From Anomaloglossus baeobatrachus (taxonomy: Eukaryota; Chordata; Amphibia; Anura; Aromobatidae): a stretch of 64,000 nt of DNA. This document shows positions 1 through 11,110 of the stretch, piece after piece. A program made the translations under genes and the position numbers. The DNA lies in assembly GCF_048569485.1 (NCBI RefSeq), contig NW_027445242.1:1-64000 (forward strand), given 5' to 3'. A model generated the notes under the pieces. The model searched no databases. It was not told where the DNA came from and saw nothing but the letters and a program-made list of their open reading frames with translations. Each line of letters opens with the position of its first letter. The stretch's first letter is position 1.

Positions 1-63
1 CAGATATTAAACTGATAAGAACAGATACTACACTTGATCTTAGCCAAAAGGCCGAGAAGCGAT
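1..63 (-). ncRNA. U2: U2 snRNA, copy 1 (5' part, cut by window edge)
   Basis: Only nt 1-63 of the RNA lie in the window; the rest is beyond the left edge. They include the 5' stem-loop (nt 10-25), the branch-site recognition sequence GUAGUA (complement of 26..31) and most of stem IIa. The PSE-like element is at 111..127. Confidence 0.96.
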
Positions 64-110
64 AACCAGAATTGGTTTGGGCCTCGAGTGGCACCCTGGC
101 CTATGCCGGA

Positions 111-127
111 CACATCTTAGGGAGAGA
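111..127 (-). promoter_or_regulatory. Proximal sequence element (PSE) of U2 copy 1
   Basis: The minus strand reads TCTCTCCCTAAGATGTG at -64 to -48 from the U2 start. The core TCTCCCTAA resembles the vertebrate snRNA PSE (roughly YCACCNTAA...), and the distance is that expected for SNAPc binding (about -55). There is no TATA box at -25, as expected for a Pol II snRNA gene. The same sequence occurs at the same distance (start+48 to start+64) from every copy; positions are given with each gene. Assignment is by position and partial consensus match, not by binding data. Confidence 0.75.
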
Positions 128-229
128 GAGCGAGAGGGAGACAAACCCACGCCTACACAAGACATTTTGTCACCCAAGCCAACCCTTGAAAAGGCTGCTT
201 TGCAGAGCCAAAACAAGAAGAATGGTGCG

Positions 230-248
230 TTTTGCAGCCGCCGCCCAC
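230..248 (-). promoter_or_regulatory. Candidate distal sequence element (octamer-like site plus GC box)
   Basis: On the minus strand a GC box GTGGGCGG (complement of 241..248, -178 to -185) sits beside CTGCAAAA (230..237), which matches the octamer ATGCAAAT at 6 of 8 positions. Vertebrate U2 enhancers pair an octamer with an Sp1 site near -200, so order and distance fit. A second octamer-like match (6 of 8) is at 198..205. The octamer is imperfect, so Oct-1 use is an inference. It recurs in every unit. Confidence 0.5.
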
Positions 249-397
249 TGCAATGAATCTGAATAACTCCTCCTTTAGGGCGCAAGCAACTCCCCTCCCC
301 CTTGCAGTCTTTCCAATTCACGATACAAAAAGACGGACAGGACAGGTTGCCTGACTTTCCGTCACTGCCACCCTTTGCCATCCTTACCCGTAGAAAG

Positions 398-561
398 CCC
401 TTTCATCATCCCCAAACCCTAATCTTTTCCCTTTCCTTCCCAGCCCCCAAACCCTGCCCTCTGTACCTTTCTCACCACCCGCTTCCCTTCTCCTGTCATC
501 CCCCTACCACCCGGGAAAAAAAGAGATTGCCCCCTCCTTCCACTAGCCCACCCTCCCACCC
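398..561 (+). other. Pyrimidine-rich spacer tract
   Basis: The plus strand is almost all C and T (purine-rich in the U2 sense), interrupted by an A7 run at 516..522. It recurs in every unit about 335-500 bp upstream of each U2 start. The human U2 unit also carries a long CT tract, but this one is irregular and not a pure dinucleotide repeat. An open frame running through it (302..865, plus strand) gives a Pro/Ser-rich product typical of non-coding pyrimidine tracts. Confidence 0.6.
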
Positions 562-607
562 AAAGAACAACTTCTTCTGCGCAGCTTGTTTTCTAGGCAG
601 CAGCGCT

Positions 608-635
608 ATTGTGATGTCATCGGGGGGCATTGTGA
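608..635 (-). promoter_or_regulatory. Paired TCACAAT motifs, 21 bp apart, with a CRE-like half
   Basis: The minus strand carries TCACAAT twice (629..635 and 608..614), exactly 21 bp apart (two helical turns), with a C-run between them and GATGACATCA overlapping the second. GATGACATCA resembles ATF/CREB sites. It lies about 545-572 bp upstream of the U2 start in every unit. Role unknown; it could be an additional enhancer or simply a spacer sequence fixed by homogenisation. Confidence 0.3.
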
Positions 636-911
636 CAAGCCGCCAGTGTTCCGTCTCTTCATGTTGTGCACAGTTCAAACGGAAAATACATCAACAGGCA
701 GACTACAGAAAAGCTTACTATCAAAGGTTAGAGGGGGGCTTTCTCAGAGGGCTTTTTACAGTTTTTCTATTCCCAATTAGCCGTTTAAGTGTACTTATTG
801 AAAGTAGTAATTCTTTCATAGGCCGCCCTTTCTTAGTATTTGACGTTCCTTATATTGCGGTATGAGGCTTCGCAGTAGGTTGCAAACATTCATCACCCAT
901 GACTGTCCCCA

Positions 912-931
912 ATTGAGCTCAGAAGCTCAAT
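912..931. other. Perfect 8-bp inverted repeat in spacer
   Basis: ATTGAGCT and AGCTCAAT are separated by the four bases CAGA, forming a perfect stem-loop on either strand. It recurs in every unit about 850-868 bp upstream of the U2 start. No T run follows on either strand, so it does not look like a Pol III or rho-independent-type stop. No function is assigned. Confidence 0.5.
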
Positions 932-1280
932 GTCTATCATGACCTCTCTTTTAGAATGTCCAAGAGCAAGCAAACTATTCCTCCAGGAGAGGGCGCCAAC
1001 AGACTACTAAAGAGATCATCATTACTCAAAGAAAACCCCAAAAACCAATGCATGATAGGAATAAACAGGTAACTTTCTTTGGAGTGGAAGCGGAGAGATC
1101 GCACCAGATGCCAATTCTAGATGTTATCACACCTGTGGTCACTGCAGCAGCAGGTGAATCCACTTTGTCCAAAAGGGATCTATTCCATTCAATTGCAAAT
1201 GATCTAGATAAGACAGAGAACTGCAGCACGGGGACATAGCCGAGTTGGTCAGGTTGAGTGGTGATGAGTTTGCTATTTGG

Positions 1281-1347
1281 ATGAATAAAGAAAGTCAAAA
1301 GTGTGAAAGATAAAAAACAAAAGGAGGAAGTGTGAAAAGTGAATGGG
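1281..1347 (+). other. A-rich spacer tract with a repeated decamer
   Basis: An A/G-rich stretch lies downstream of each U2 gene. The decamer AAGTGTGAAA occurs at 1299..1308 and 1328..1337. It lies 80-146 bp past the 3' box of U2 copy 2, in the zone where snRNA primary transcripts end, but no specific terminator can be claimed. It repeats in every unit. Confidence 0.4.
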
Positions 1348-1426
1348 CCAAATTGAGGTGCATATGAAGACGTATGCTTTCTTCCAATTCATTAAATCGG
1401 GCTAATATGAATCAGGTGAATTGAGT

Positions 1427-1441
1427 TCTGCTTTTGGAAAC
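1427..1441 (-). terminator. snRNA 3' box of U2 copy 2
   Basis: The minus strand reads GTTTCCAAAAGCAGA, a perfect match to the vertebrate 3' box GTTT-N(0-3)-AAA-R-N-N-AGA. It begins 12 nt after the last assigned gene base, in the normal 9-19 nt window. This element directs Integrator-dependent 3' end formation of Pol II snRNAs. It is present at start-214 to start-200 of every complete copy, and behind the 3' halves of the two interrupted copies (17208..17222, 24322..24336). Confidence 0.9.
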
Positions 1442-1452
1442 TGGGTTAAGAA

Positions 1453-1641
1453 GGGGTGCACCGTTCCTGGAGGTACTGCAATACCAGGTCAATGCGTGGA
1501 GTGGACAGAGCAAGCTCTTTTTCCATCTCCCTGTTCTAAAAATCCATTTAATATATGGTCCCCAGATAGGGGACGTATCAGATATTAAACTGATAAGAAC
1601 AGATACTACACTTGATCTTAGCCAAAAGGCCGAGAAGCGAT
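1453..1641 (-). ncRNA. U2: U2 snRNA, copy 2 (reference copy)
   Basis: U2 snRNA base-pairs with the intron branch site in the spliceosome. The 189-nt RNA starts ATCGCTTCTCGGCC at 1641. It shows the 5' stem-loop (nt 10-25), GUAGUA branch-site recognition (nt 33-38), stem IIa (nt 46-66), stem IIb with GUCCCC/GGGGAC arms, an Sm-site region AUUUUUAG (nt 99-106), stem III with AGAGC/GCUCU arms, and the stem IV region with CCUGG/CCAGG, ending GGUGCACCCC. Compared with human U2 from memory, stems IIb and III differ by paired changes that keep pairing, so the gene appears functional. The Sm site is odd in having A where G normally follows the U run. The mature 3' end is uncertain by about 2 nt. PSE 1689..1705, 3' box 1427..1441. 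Confidence 0.97.
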
Positions 1642-3031
1642 AACCAGAATTGGTTTGGGCCTCGAGTGGCACCCTGGCCTATGCCGGACACATCTTAGGG
1701 AGAGAGAGCGAGAGGGAGACAAACCCACGCCTACACAAGACATTTTGTCACCCAAGCCAACCCTTGAAAAGGCTGCTTTGCAGAGCCAAAACAAGAAGAA
1801 TGGTGCGTTTTGCAGCCGCCGCCCACTGCAATGAATCTGAATAACTCCTCCTTTAGGGCGCAAGCAACTCCCCTCCCCCTTGCAGTCTTTCCAATTCACG
1901 ATACAAAAAGACGGACAGGACAGGTTGCCTGACTTTCCGTCACTGCCACCCTTTGCCATCCTTACCCGTAGAAAGCCCTTTCATCATCCCCAAACCCTAA
2001 TCTTTTCCCTTTCCTTCCCAGCCCCCAAACCCTGCCCTCTGTACCTTTCTCACCACCCGCTTCCCTTCTCCTGTCATCCCCCTACCACCCGGGAAAAAAA
2101 GAGATTGCCCCCTCCTTCCACTAGCCCACCCTCCCACCCAAAGAACAACTTCTTCTGCGCAGCTTGTTTTCTAGGCAGCAGCGCTATTGTGATGTCATCG
2201 GGGGGCATTGTGACAAGCCGCCAGTGTTCCGTCTCTTCATGTTGTGCACAGTTCAAACGGAAAATACATCAACAGGCAGACTACAGAAAAGCTTACTATC
2301 AAAGGTTAGAGGGGGGCTTTCTCAGAGGGCTTTTTACAGTTTTTCTATTCCCAATTAGCCGTTTAAGTGTACTTATTGAAAGTAGTAATTCTTTCATAGG
2401 CCGCCCTTTCTTAGTATTTGACGTTCCTTATATTGCGGTATGAGGCTTCGCAGTAGGTTGCAAACATTCATCACCCATGACTGTCCCCAATTGAGCTCAG
2501 AAGCTCAATGTCTATCATGACCTCTCTTTTAGAATGTCCAAGAGCAAGCAAACTATTCCTCCAGGAGAGGGCGCCAACAGACTACTAAAGAGATCATCAT
2601 TACTCAAAGAAAACCCCAAAAACCAATGCATGATAGGAATAAACAGGTAACTTTCTTTGGAGTGGAAGCGAGAGAGATCGCACCAGATGCCAATTCTAGA
2701 TGTTATCACACCTGTGGTCACTGCAGCAGCAGGTGAATCCACTTTGTCCAAAAGGGATCTATTCCATTCAATTGCAAATGATCTAGATAAGACAGAGAAC
2801 TGCAGCACGGGGACATAGCCGAGTTGGTCAGGTTGAGTGGTGATGAGTTTGCTATTTGGATGAATAAAGAAAGTCAAAAGTGTGAAAGATAAAAAACAAA
2901 AGGAGGAAGTGTGAAAAGTGAATGGGCCAAATTGAGGTGCATATGAAGACGTATGCTTTCTTCCAATTCATTAAATCGGGCTAATATGAATCAGGTGAAT
3001 TGAGTTCTGCTTTTGGAAACTGGGTTAAGAA

Positions 3032-3220
3032 GGGGTGCACCGTTCCTGGAGGTACTGCAATACCAGGTCAATGCGTGGAGTGGACAGAGCAAGCTCTTTT
3101 TCCATCTCCCTGTTCTAAAAATCCATTTAATATATGGTCCCCAGATAGGGGACGTATCAGATATTAAACTGATAAGAACAGATACTACACTTGATCTTAG
3201 CCAAAAGGCCGAGAAGCGAT
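3032..3220 (-). ncRNA. U2: U2 snRNA, copy 3
   Basis: Complete. PSE 3268..3284, 3' box 3006..3020. The spacer to its left carries one extra A near 2671, making this interval 1,579 bp. Confidence 0.96.
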
Positions 3221-4609
3221 AACCAGAATTGGTTTGGGCCTCGAGTGGCACCCTGGCCTATGCCGGACACATCTTAGGGAGAGAGAGCGAGAGGGAGACA
3301 AACCCACGCCTACACAAGACATTTTGTCACCCAAGCCAACCCTTGAAAAGGCTGCTTTGCAGAGCCAAAACAAGAAGAATGGTGCGTTTTGCAGCCGCCG
3401 CCCACTGCAATGAATCTGAATAACTCCTCCTTTAGGGCGCAAGCAACTCCCCTCCCCCTTGCAGTCTTTCCAATTCACGATACAAAAAGACGGACAGGAC
3501 AGGTTGCCTGACTTTCCGTCACTGCCACCCTTTGCCATCCTTACCCGTAGAAAGCCCTTTCATCATCCCCAAACCCTAATCTTTTCCCTTTCCTTCCCAG
3601 CCCCCAAACCCTGCCCTCTGTACCTTTCTCACCACCCGCTTCCCTTCTCCTGTCATCCCCCTACCACCCGGGAAAAAAAGAGATTGCCCCCTCCTTCCAC
3701 TAGCCCACCCTCCCACCCAAAGAACAACTTCTTCTGCGCAGCTTGTTTTCTAGGCAGCAGCGCTATTGTGATGTCATCGGGGGGCATTGTGACAAGCCGC
3801 CAGTGTTCCGTCTCTTCATGTTGTGCACAGTTCAAACGGAAAATACATCAACAGGCAGACTACAGAAAAGCTTACTATCAAAGGTTAGAGGGGGGCTTTC
3901 TCAGAGGGCTTTTTACAGTTTTTCTATTCCCAATTAGCCGTTTAAGTGTACTTATTGAAAGTAGTAATTCTTTCATAGGCCGCCCTTTCTTAGTATTTGA
4001 CGTTCCTTATATTGCGGTATGAGGCTTCGCAGTAGGTTGCAAACATTCATCACCCATGACTGTCCCCAATTGAGCTCAGAAGCTCAATGTCTATCATGAC
4101 CTCTCTTTTAGAATGTCCAAGAGCAAGCAAACTATTCCTCCAGGAGAGGGCGCCAACAGACTACTAAAGAGATCATCATTACTCAAAGAAAACCCCAAAA
4201 ACCAATGCATGATAGGAATAAACAGGTAACTTTCTTTGGAGTGGAAGCGGAGAGATCGCACCAGATGCCAATTCTAGATGTTATCACACCTGTGGTCACT
4301 GCAGCAGCAGGTGAATCCACTTTGTCCAAAAGGGATCTATTCCATTCAATTGCAAATGATCTAGATAAGACAGAGAACTGCAGCACGGGGACATAGCCGA
4401 GTTGGTCAGGTTGAGTGGTGATGAGTTTGCTATTTGGATGAATAAAGAAAGTCAAAAGTGTGAAAGATAAAAAACAAAAGGAGGAAGTGTGAAAAGTGAA
4501 TGGGCCAAATTGAGGTGCATATGAAGACGTATGCTTTCTTCCAATTCATTAAATCGGGCTAATATGAATCAGGTGAATTGAGTTCTGCTTTTGGAAACTG
4601 GGTTAAGAA

Positions 4610-4798
4610 GGGGTGCACCGTTCCTGGAGGTACTGCAATACCAGGTCAATGCGTGGAGTGGACAGAGCAAGCTCTTTTTCCATCTCCCTGTTCTAAAAAT
4701 CCATTTAATATATGGTCCCCAGATAGGGGACGTATCAGATATTAAACTGATAAGAACAGATACTACACTTGATCTTAGCCAAAAGGCCGAGAAGCGAT
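4610..4798 (-). ncRNA. U2: U2 snRNA, copy 4
   Basis: Complete. PSE 4846..4862, 3' box 4584..4598. Confidence 0.96.
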
Positions 4799-6187
4799 AA
4801 CCAGAATTGGTTTGGGCCTCGAGTGGCACCCTGGCCTATGCCGGACACATCTTAGGGAGAGAGAGCGAGAGGGAGACAAACCCACGCCTACACAAGACAT
4901 TTTGTCACCCAAGCCAACCCTTGAAAAGGCTGCTTTGCAGAGCCAAAACAAGAAGAATGGTGCGTTTTGCAGCCGCCGCCCACTGCAATGAATCTGAATA
5001 ACTCCTCCTTTAGGGCGCAAGCAACTCCCCTCCCCCTTGCAGTCTTTCCAATTCACGATACAAAAAGACGGACAGGACAGGTTGCCTGACTTTCCGTCAC
5101 TGCCACCCTTTGCCATCCTTACCCGTAGAAAGCCCTTTCATCATCCCCAAACCCTAATCTTTTCCCTTTCCTTCCCAGCCCCCAAACCCTGCCCTCTGTA
5201 CCTTTCTCACCACCCGCTTCCCTTCTCCTGTCATCCCCCTACCACCCGGGAAAAAAAGAGATTGCCCCCTCCTTCCACTAGCCCACCCTCCCACCCAAAG
5301 AACAACTTCTTCTGCGCAGCTTGTTTTCTAGGCAGCAGCGCTATTGTGATGTCATCGGGGGGCATTGTGACAAGCCGCCAGTGTTCCGTCTCTTCATGTT
5401 GTGCACAGTTCAAACGGAAAATACATCAACAGGCAGACTACAGAAAAGCTTACTATCAAAGGTTAGAGGGGGGCTTTCTCAGAGGGCTTTTTACAGTTTT
5501 TCTATTCCCAATTAGCCGTTTAAGTGTACTTATTGAAAGTAGTAATTCTTTCATAGGCCGCCCTTTCTTAGTATTTGACGTTCCTTATATTGCGGTATGA
5601 GGCTTCGCAGTAGGTTGCAAACATTCATCACCCATGACTGTCCCCAATTGAGCTCAGAAGCTCAATGTCTATCATGACCTCTCTTTTAGAATGTCCAAGA
5701 GCAAGCAAACTATTCCTCCAGGAGAGGGCGCCAACAGACTACTAAAGAGATCATCATTACTCAAAGAAAACCCCAAAAACCAATGCATGATAGGAATAAA
5801 CAGGTAACTTTCTTTGGAGTGGAAGCGGAGAGATCGCACCAGATGCCAATTCTAGATGTTATCACACCTGTGGTCACTGCAGCAGCAGGTGAATCCACTT
5901 TGTCCAAAAGGGATCTATTCCATTCAATTGCAAATGATCTAGATAAGACAGAGAACTGCAGCACGGGGACATAGCCGAGTTGGTCAGGTTGAGTGGTGAT
6001 GAGTTTGCTATTTGGATGAATAAAGAAAGTCAAAAGTGTGAAAGATAAAAAACAAAAGGAGGAAGTGTGAAAAGTGAATGGGCCAAATTGAGGTGCATAT
6101 GAAGACGTATGCTTTCTTCCAATTCATTAAATCGGGCTAATATGAATCAGGTGAATTGAGTTCTGCTTTTGGAAACTGGGTTAAGAA

Positions 6188-6376
6188 GGGGTGCACCGTT
6201 CCTGGAGGTACTGCAATACCAGGTCAATGCGTGGAGTGGACAGAGCAAGCTCTTTTTCCATCTCCCTGTTCTAAAAATCCATTTAATATATGGTCCCCAG
6301 ATAGGGGACGTATCAGATATTAAACTGATAAGAACAGATACTACACTTGATCTTAGCCAAAAGGCCGAGAAGCGAT
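6188..6376 (-). ncRNA. U2: U2 snRNA, copy 5
   Basis: Complete. PSE 6424..6440, 3' box 6162..6176. Confidence 0.96.
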
Positions 6377-7765
6377 AACCAGAATTGGTTTGGGCCTCGA
6401 GTGGCACCCTGGCCTATGCCGGACACATCTTAGGGAGAGAGAGCGAGAGGGAGACAAACCCACGCCTACACAAGACATTTTGTCACCCAAGCCAACCCTT
6501 GAAAAGGCTGCTTTGCAGAGCCAAAACAAGAAGAATGGTGCGTTTTGCAGCCGCCGCCCACTGCAATGAATCTGAATAACTCCTCCTTTAGGGCGCAAGC
6601 AACTCCCCTCCCCCTTGCAGTCTTTCCAATTCACGATACAAAAAGACGGACAGGACAGGTTGCCTGACTTTCCGTCACTGCCACCCTTTGCCATCCTTAC
6701 CCGTAGAAAGCCCTTTCATCATCCCCAAACCCTAATCTTTTCCCTTTCCTTCCCAGCCCCCAAACCCTGCCCTCTGTACCTTTCTCACCACCCGCTTCCC
6801 TTCTCCTGTCATCCCCCTACCACCCGGGAAAAAAAGAGATTGCCCCCTCCTTCCACTAGCCCACCCTCCCACCCAAAGAACAACTTCTTCTGCGCAGCTT
6901 GTTTTCTAGGCAGCAGCGCTATTGTGATGTCATCGGGGGGCATTGTGACAAGCCGCCAGTGTTCCGTCTCTTCATGTTGTGCACAGTTCAAACGGAAAAT
7001 ACATCAACAGGCAGACTACAGAAAAGCTTACTATCAAAGGTTAGAGGGGGGCTTTCTCAGAGGGCTTTTTACAGTTTTTCTATTCCCAATTAGCCGTTTA
7101 AGTGTACTTATTGAAAGTAGTAATTCTTTCATAGGCCGCCCTTTCTTAGTATTTGACGTTCCTTATATTGCGGTATGAGGCTTCGCAGTAGGTTGCAAAC
7201 ATTCATCACCCATGACTGTCCCCAATTGAGCTCAGAAGCTCAATGTCTATCATGACCTCTCTTTTAGAATGTCCAAGAGCAAGCAAACTATTCCTCCAGG
7301 AGAGGGCGCCAACAGACTACTAAAGAGATCATCATTACTCAAAGAAAACCCCAAAAACCAATGCATGATAGGAATAAACAGGTAACTTTCTTTGGAGTGG
7401 AAGCGGAGAGATCGCACCAGATGCCAATTCTAGATGTTATCACACCTGTGGTCACTGCAGCAGCAGGTGAATCCACTTTGTCCAAAAGGGATCTATTCCA
7501 TTCAATTGCAAATGATCTAGATAAGACAGAGAACTGCAGCACGGGGACATAGCCGAGTTGGTCAGGTTGAGTGGTGATGAGTTTGCTATTTGGATGAATA
7601 AAGAAAGTCAAAAGTGTGAAAGATAAAAAACAAAAGGAGGAAGTGTGAAAAGTGAATGGGCCAAATTGAGGTGCATATGAAGACGTATGCTTTCTTCCAA
7701 TTCATTAAATCGGGCTAATATGAATCAGGTGAATTGAGTTCTGCTTTTGGAAACTGGGTTAAGAA

Positions 7766-7954
7766 GGGGTGCACCGTTCCTGGAGGTACTGCAATACCAG
7801 GTCAATGCGTGGAGTGGACAGAGCAAGCTCTTTTTCCATCTCCCTGTTCTAAAAATCCATTTAATATATGGTCCCCAGATAGGGGACGTATCAGATATTA
7901 AACTGATAAGAACAGATACTACACTTGATCTTAGCCAAAAGGCCGAGAAGCGAT
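7766..7954 (-). ncRNA. U2: U2 snRNA, copy 6
   Basis: Complete. PSE 8002..8018, 3' box 7740..7754. Confidence 0.96.
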
Positions 7955-9343
7955 AACCAGAATTGGTTTGGGCCTCGAGTGGCACCCTGGCCTATGCCGG
8001 ACACATCTTAGGGAGAGAGAGCGAGAGGGAGACAAACCCACGCCTACACAAGACATTTTGTCACCCAAGCCAACCCTTGAAAAGGCTGCTTTGCAGAGCC
8101 AAAACAAGAAGAATGGTGCGTTTTGCAGCCGCCGCCCACTGCAATGAATCTGAATAACTCCTCCTTTAGGGCGCAAGCAACTCCCCTCCCCCTTGCAGTC
8201 TTTCCAATTCACGATACAAAAAGACGGACAGGACAGGTTGCCTGACTTTCCGTCACTGCCACCCTTTGCCATCCTTACCCGTAGAAAGCCCTTTCATCAT
8301 CCCCAAACCCTAATCTTTTCCCTTTCCTTCCCAGCCCCCAAACCCTGCCCTCTGTACCTTTCTCACCACCCGCTTCCCTTCTCCTGTCATCCCCCTACCA
8401 CCCGGGAAAAAAAGAGATTGCCCCCTCCTTCCACTAGCCCACCCTCCCACCCAAAGAACAACTTCTTCTGCGCAGCTTGTTTTCTAGGCAGCAGCGCTAT
8501 TGTGATGTCATCGGGGGGCATTGTGACAAGCCGCCAGTGTTCCGTCTCTTCATGTTGTGCACAGTTCAAACGGAAAATACATCAACAGGCAGACTACAGA
8601 AAAGCTTACTATCAAAGGTTAGAGGGGGGCTTTCTCAGAGGGCTTTTTACAGTTTTTCTATTCCCAATTAGCCGTTTAAGTGTACTTATTGAAAGTAGTA
8701 ATTCTTTCATAGGCCGCCCTTTCTTAGTATTTGACGTTCCTTATATTGCGGTATGAGGCTTCGCAGTAGGTTGCAAACATTCATCACCCATGACTGTCCC
8801 CAATTGAGCTCAGAAGCTCAATGTCTATCATGACCTCTCTTTTAGAATGTCCAAGAGCAAGCAAACTATTCCTCCAGGAGAGGGCGCCAACAGACTACTA
8901 AAGAGATCATCATTACTCAAAGAAAACCCCAAAAACCAATGCATGATAGGAATAAACAGGTAACTTTCTTTGGAGTGGAAGCGGAGAGATCGCACCAGAT
9001 GCCAATTCTAGATGTTATCACACCTGTGGTCACTGCAGCAGCAGGTGAATCCACTTTGTCCAAAAGGGATCTATTCCATTCAATTGCAAATGATCTAGAT
9101 AAGACAGAGAACTGCAGCACGGGGACATAGCCGAGTTGGTCAGGTTGAGTGGTGATGAGTTTGCTATTTGGATGAATAAAGAAAGTCAAAAGTGTGAAAG
9201 ATAAAAAACAAAAGGAGGAAGTGTGAAAAGTGAATGGGCCAAATTGAGGTGCATATGAAGACGTATGCTTTCTTCCAATTCATTAAATCGGGCTAATATG
9301 AATCAGGTGAATTGAGTTCTGCTTTTGGAAACTGGGTTAAGAA

Positions 9344-9532
9344 GGGGTGCACCGTTCCTGGAGGTACTGCAATACCAGGTCAATGCGTGGAGTGGACAGA
9401 GCAAGCTCTTTTTCCATCTCCCTGTTCTAAAAATCCATTTAATATATGGTCCCCAGATAGGGGACGTATCAGATATTAAACTGATAAGAACAGATACTAC
9501 ACTTGATCTTAGCCAAAAGGCCGAGAAGCGAT
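9344..9532 (-). ncRNA. U2: U2 snRNA, copy 7
   Basis: Complete. PSE 9580..9596, 3' box 9318..9332. Confidence 0.96.
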
Positions 9533-10921
9533 AACCAGAATTGGTTTGGGCCTCGAGTGGCACCCTGGCCTATGCCGGACACATCTTAGGGAGAGAGAGC
9601 GAGAGGGAGACAAACCCACGCCTACACAAGACATTTTGTCACCCAAGCCAACCCTTGAAAAGGCTGCTTTGCAGAGCCAAAACAAGAAGAATGGTGCGTT
9701 TTGCAGCCGCCGCCCACTGCAATGAATCTGAATAACTCCTCCTTTAGGGCGCAAGCAACTCCCCTCCCCCTTGCAGTCTTTCCAATTCACGATACAAAAA
9801 GACGGACAGGACAGGTTGCCTGACTTTCCGTCACTGCCACCCTTTGCCATCCTTACCCGTAGAAAGCCCTTTCATCATCCCCAAACCCTAATCTTTTCCC
9901 TTTCCTTCCCAGCCCCCAAACCCTGCCCTCTGTACCTTTCTCACCACCCGCTTCCCTTCTCCTGTCATCCCCCTACCACCCGGGAAAAAAAGAGATTGCC
10001 CCCTCCTTCCACTAGCCCACCCTCCCACCCAAAGAACAACTTCTTCTGCGCAGCTTGTTTTCTAGGCAGCAGCGCTATTGTGATGTCATCGGGGGGCATT
10101 GTGACAAGCCGCCAGTGTTCCGTCTCTTCATGTTGTGCACAGTTCAAACGGAAAATACATCAACAGGCAGACTACAGAAAAGCTTACTATCAAAGGTTAG
10201 AGGGGGGCTTTCTCAGAGGGCTTTTTACAGTTTTTCTATTCCCAATTAGCCGTTTAAGTGTACTTATTGAAAGTAGTAATTCTTTCATAGGCCGCCCTTT
10301 CTTAGTATTTGACGTTCCTTATATTGCGGTATGAGGCTTCGCAGTAGGTTGCAAACATTCATCACCCATGACTGTCCCCAATTGAGCTCAGAAGCTCAAT
10401 GTCTATCATGACCTCTCTTTTAGAATGTCCAAGAGCAAGCAAACTATTCCTCCAGGAGAGGGCGCCAACAGACTACTAAAGAGATCATCATTACTCAAAG
10501 AAAACCCCAAAAACCAATGCATGATAGGAATAAACAGGTAACTTTCTTTGGAGTGGAAGCGGAGAGATCGCACCAGATGCCAATTCTAGATGTTATCACA
10601 CCTGTGGTCACTGCAGCAGCAGGTGAATCCACTTTGTCCAAAAGGGATCTATTCCATTCAATTGCAAATGATCTAGATAAGACAGAGAACTGCAGCACGG
10701 GGACATAGCCGAGTTGGTCAGGTTGAGTGGTGATGAGTTTGCTATTTGGATGAATAAAGAAAGTCAAAAGTGTGAAAGATAAAAAACAAAAGGAGGAAGT
10801 GTGAAAAGTGAATGGGCCAAATTGAGGTGCATATGAAGACGTATGCTTTCTTCCAATTCATTAAATCGGGCTAATATGAATCAGGTGAATTGAGTTCTGC
10901 TTTTGGAAACTGGGTTAAGAA

Positions 10922-11110
10922 GGGGTGCACCGTTCCTGGAGGTACTGCAATACCAGGTCAATGCGTGGAGTGGACAGAGCAAGCTCTTTTTCCATCTCCC
11001 TGTTCTAAAAATCCATTTAATATATGGTCCCCAGATAGGGGACGTATCAGATATTAAACTGATAAGAACAGATACTACACTTGATCTTAGCCAAAAGGCC
11101 GAGAAGCGAT
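10922..11110 (-). ncRNA. U2: U2 snRNA, copy 8
   Basis: Complete. PSE 11158..11174, 3' box 10896..10910. Confidence 0.96.

Noticed and set aside
40-381. 113-codon open frame on the minus strand, repeated in every unit
   Set aside because: It overlaps the U2 gene start and its promoter, so its sequence is explained by those; no domain is recognised.
302-865. 187-codon open frame on the plus strand, repeated in every unit
   Set aside because: It crosses the pyrimidine tract and the spacer, gives a Pro/Ser/His-rich low-complexity product with no recognisable domain, and is preserved only because the whole unit is homogenised.
1193-1200. TTGCAAAT, a 7 of 8 octamer match
   Set aside because: It lies downstream of a U2 gene and over 1.1 kb upstream of the next, far from the usual enhancer distance.
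1387-1400. TTCATTAAATC shared between the spacer and the element's 3' end
   Set aside because: An 11-base A/T-rich match between an 850-bp and a 1.6-kb sequence is expected by chance about once.
64-1452. Second snRNA, 5S rRNA or tRNA gene in the spacer
   Set aside because: I looked on both strands for U1, U4, U5, U6, 5S and complete tRNA signatures and saw none; only one U2 3' box per unit was noticed.
1412-1672. 86- and 69-codon open frames over the U2 gene and 3' box
   Set aside because: They are shadows of the snRNA gene itself.
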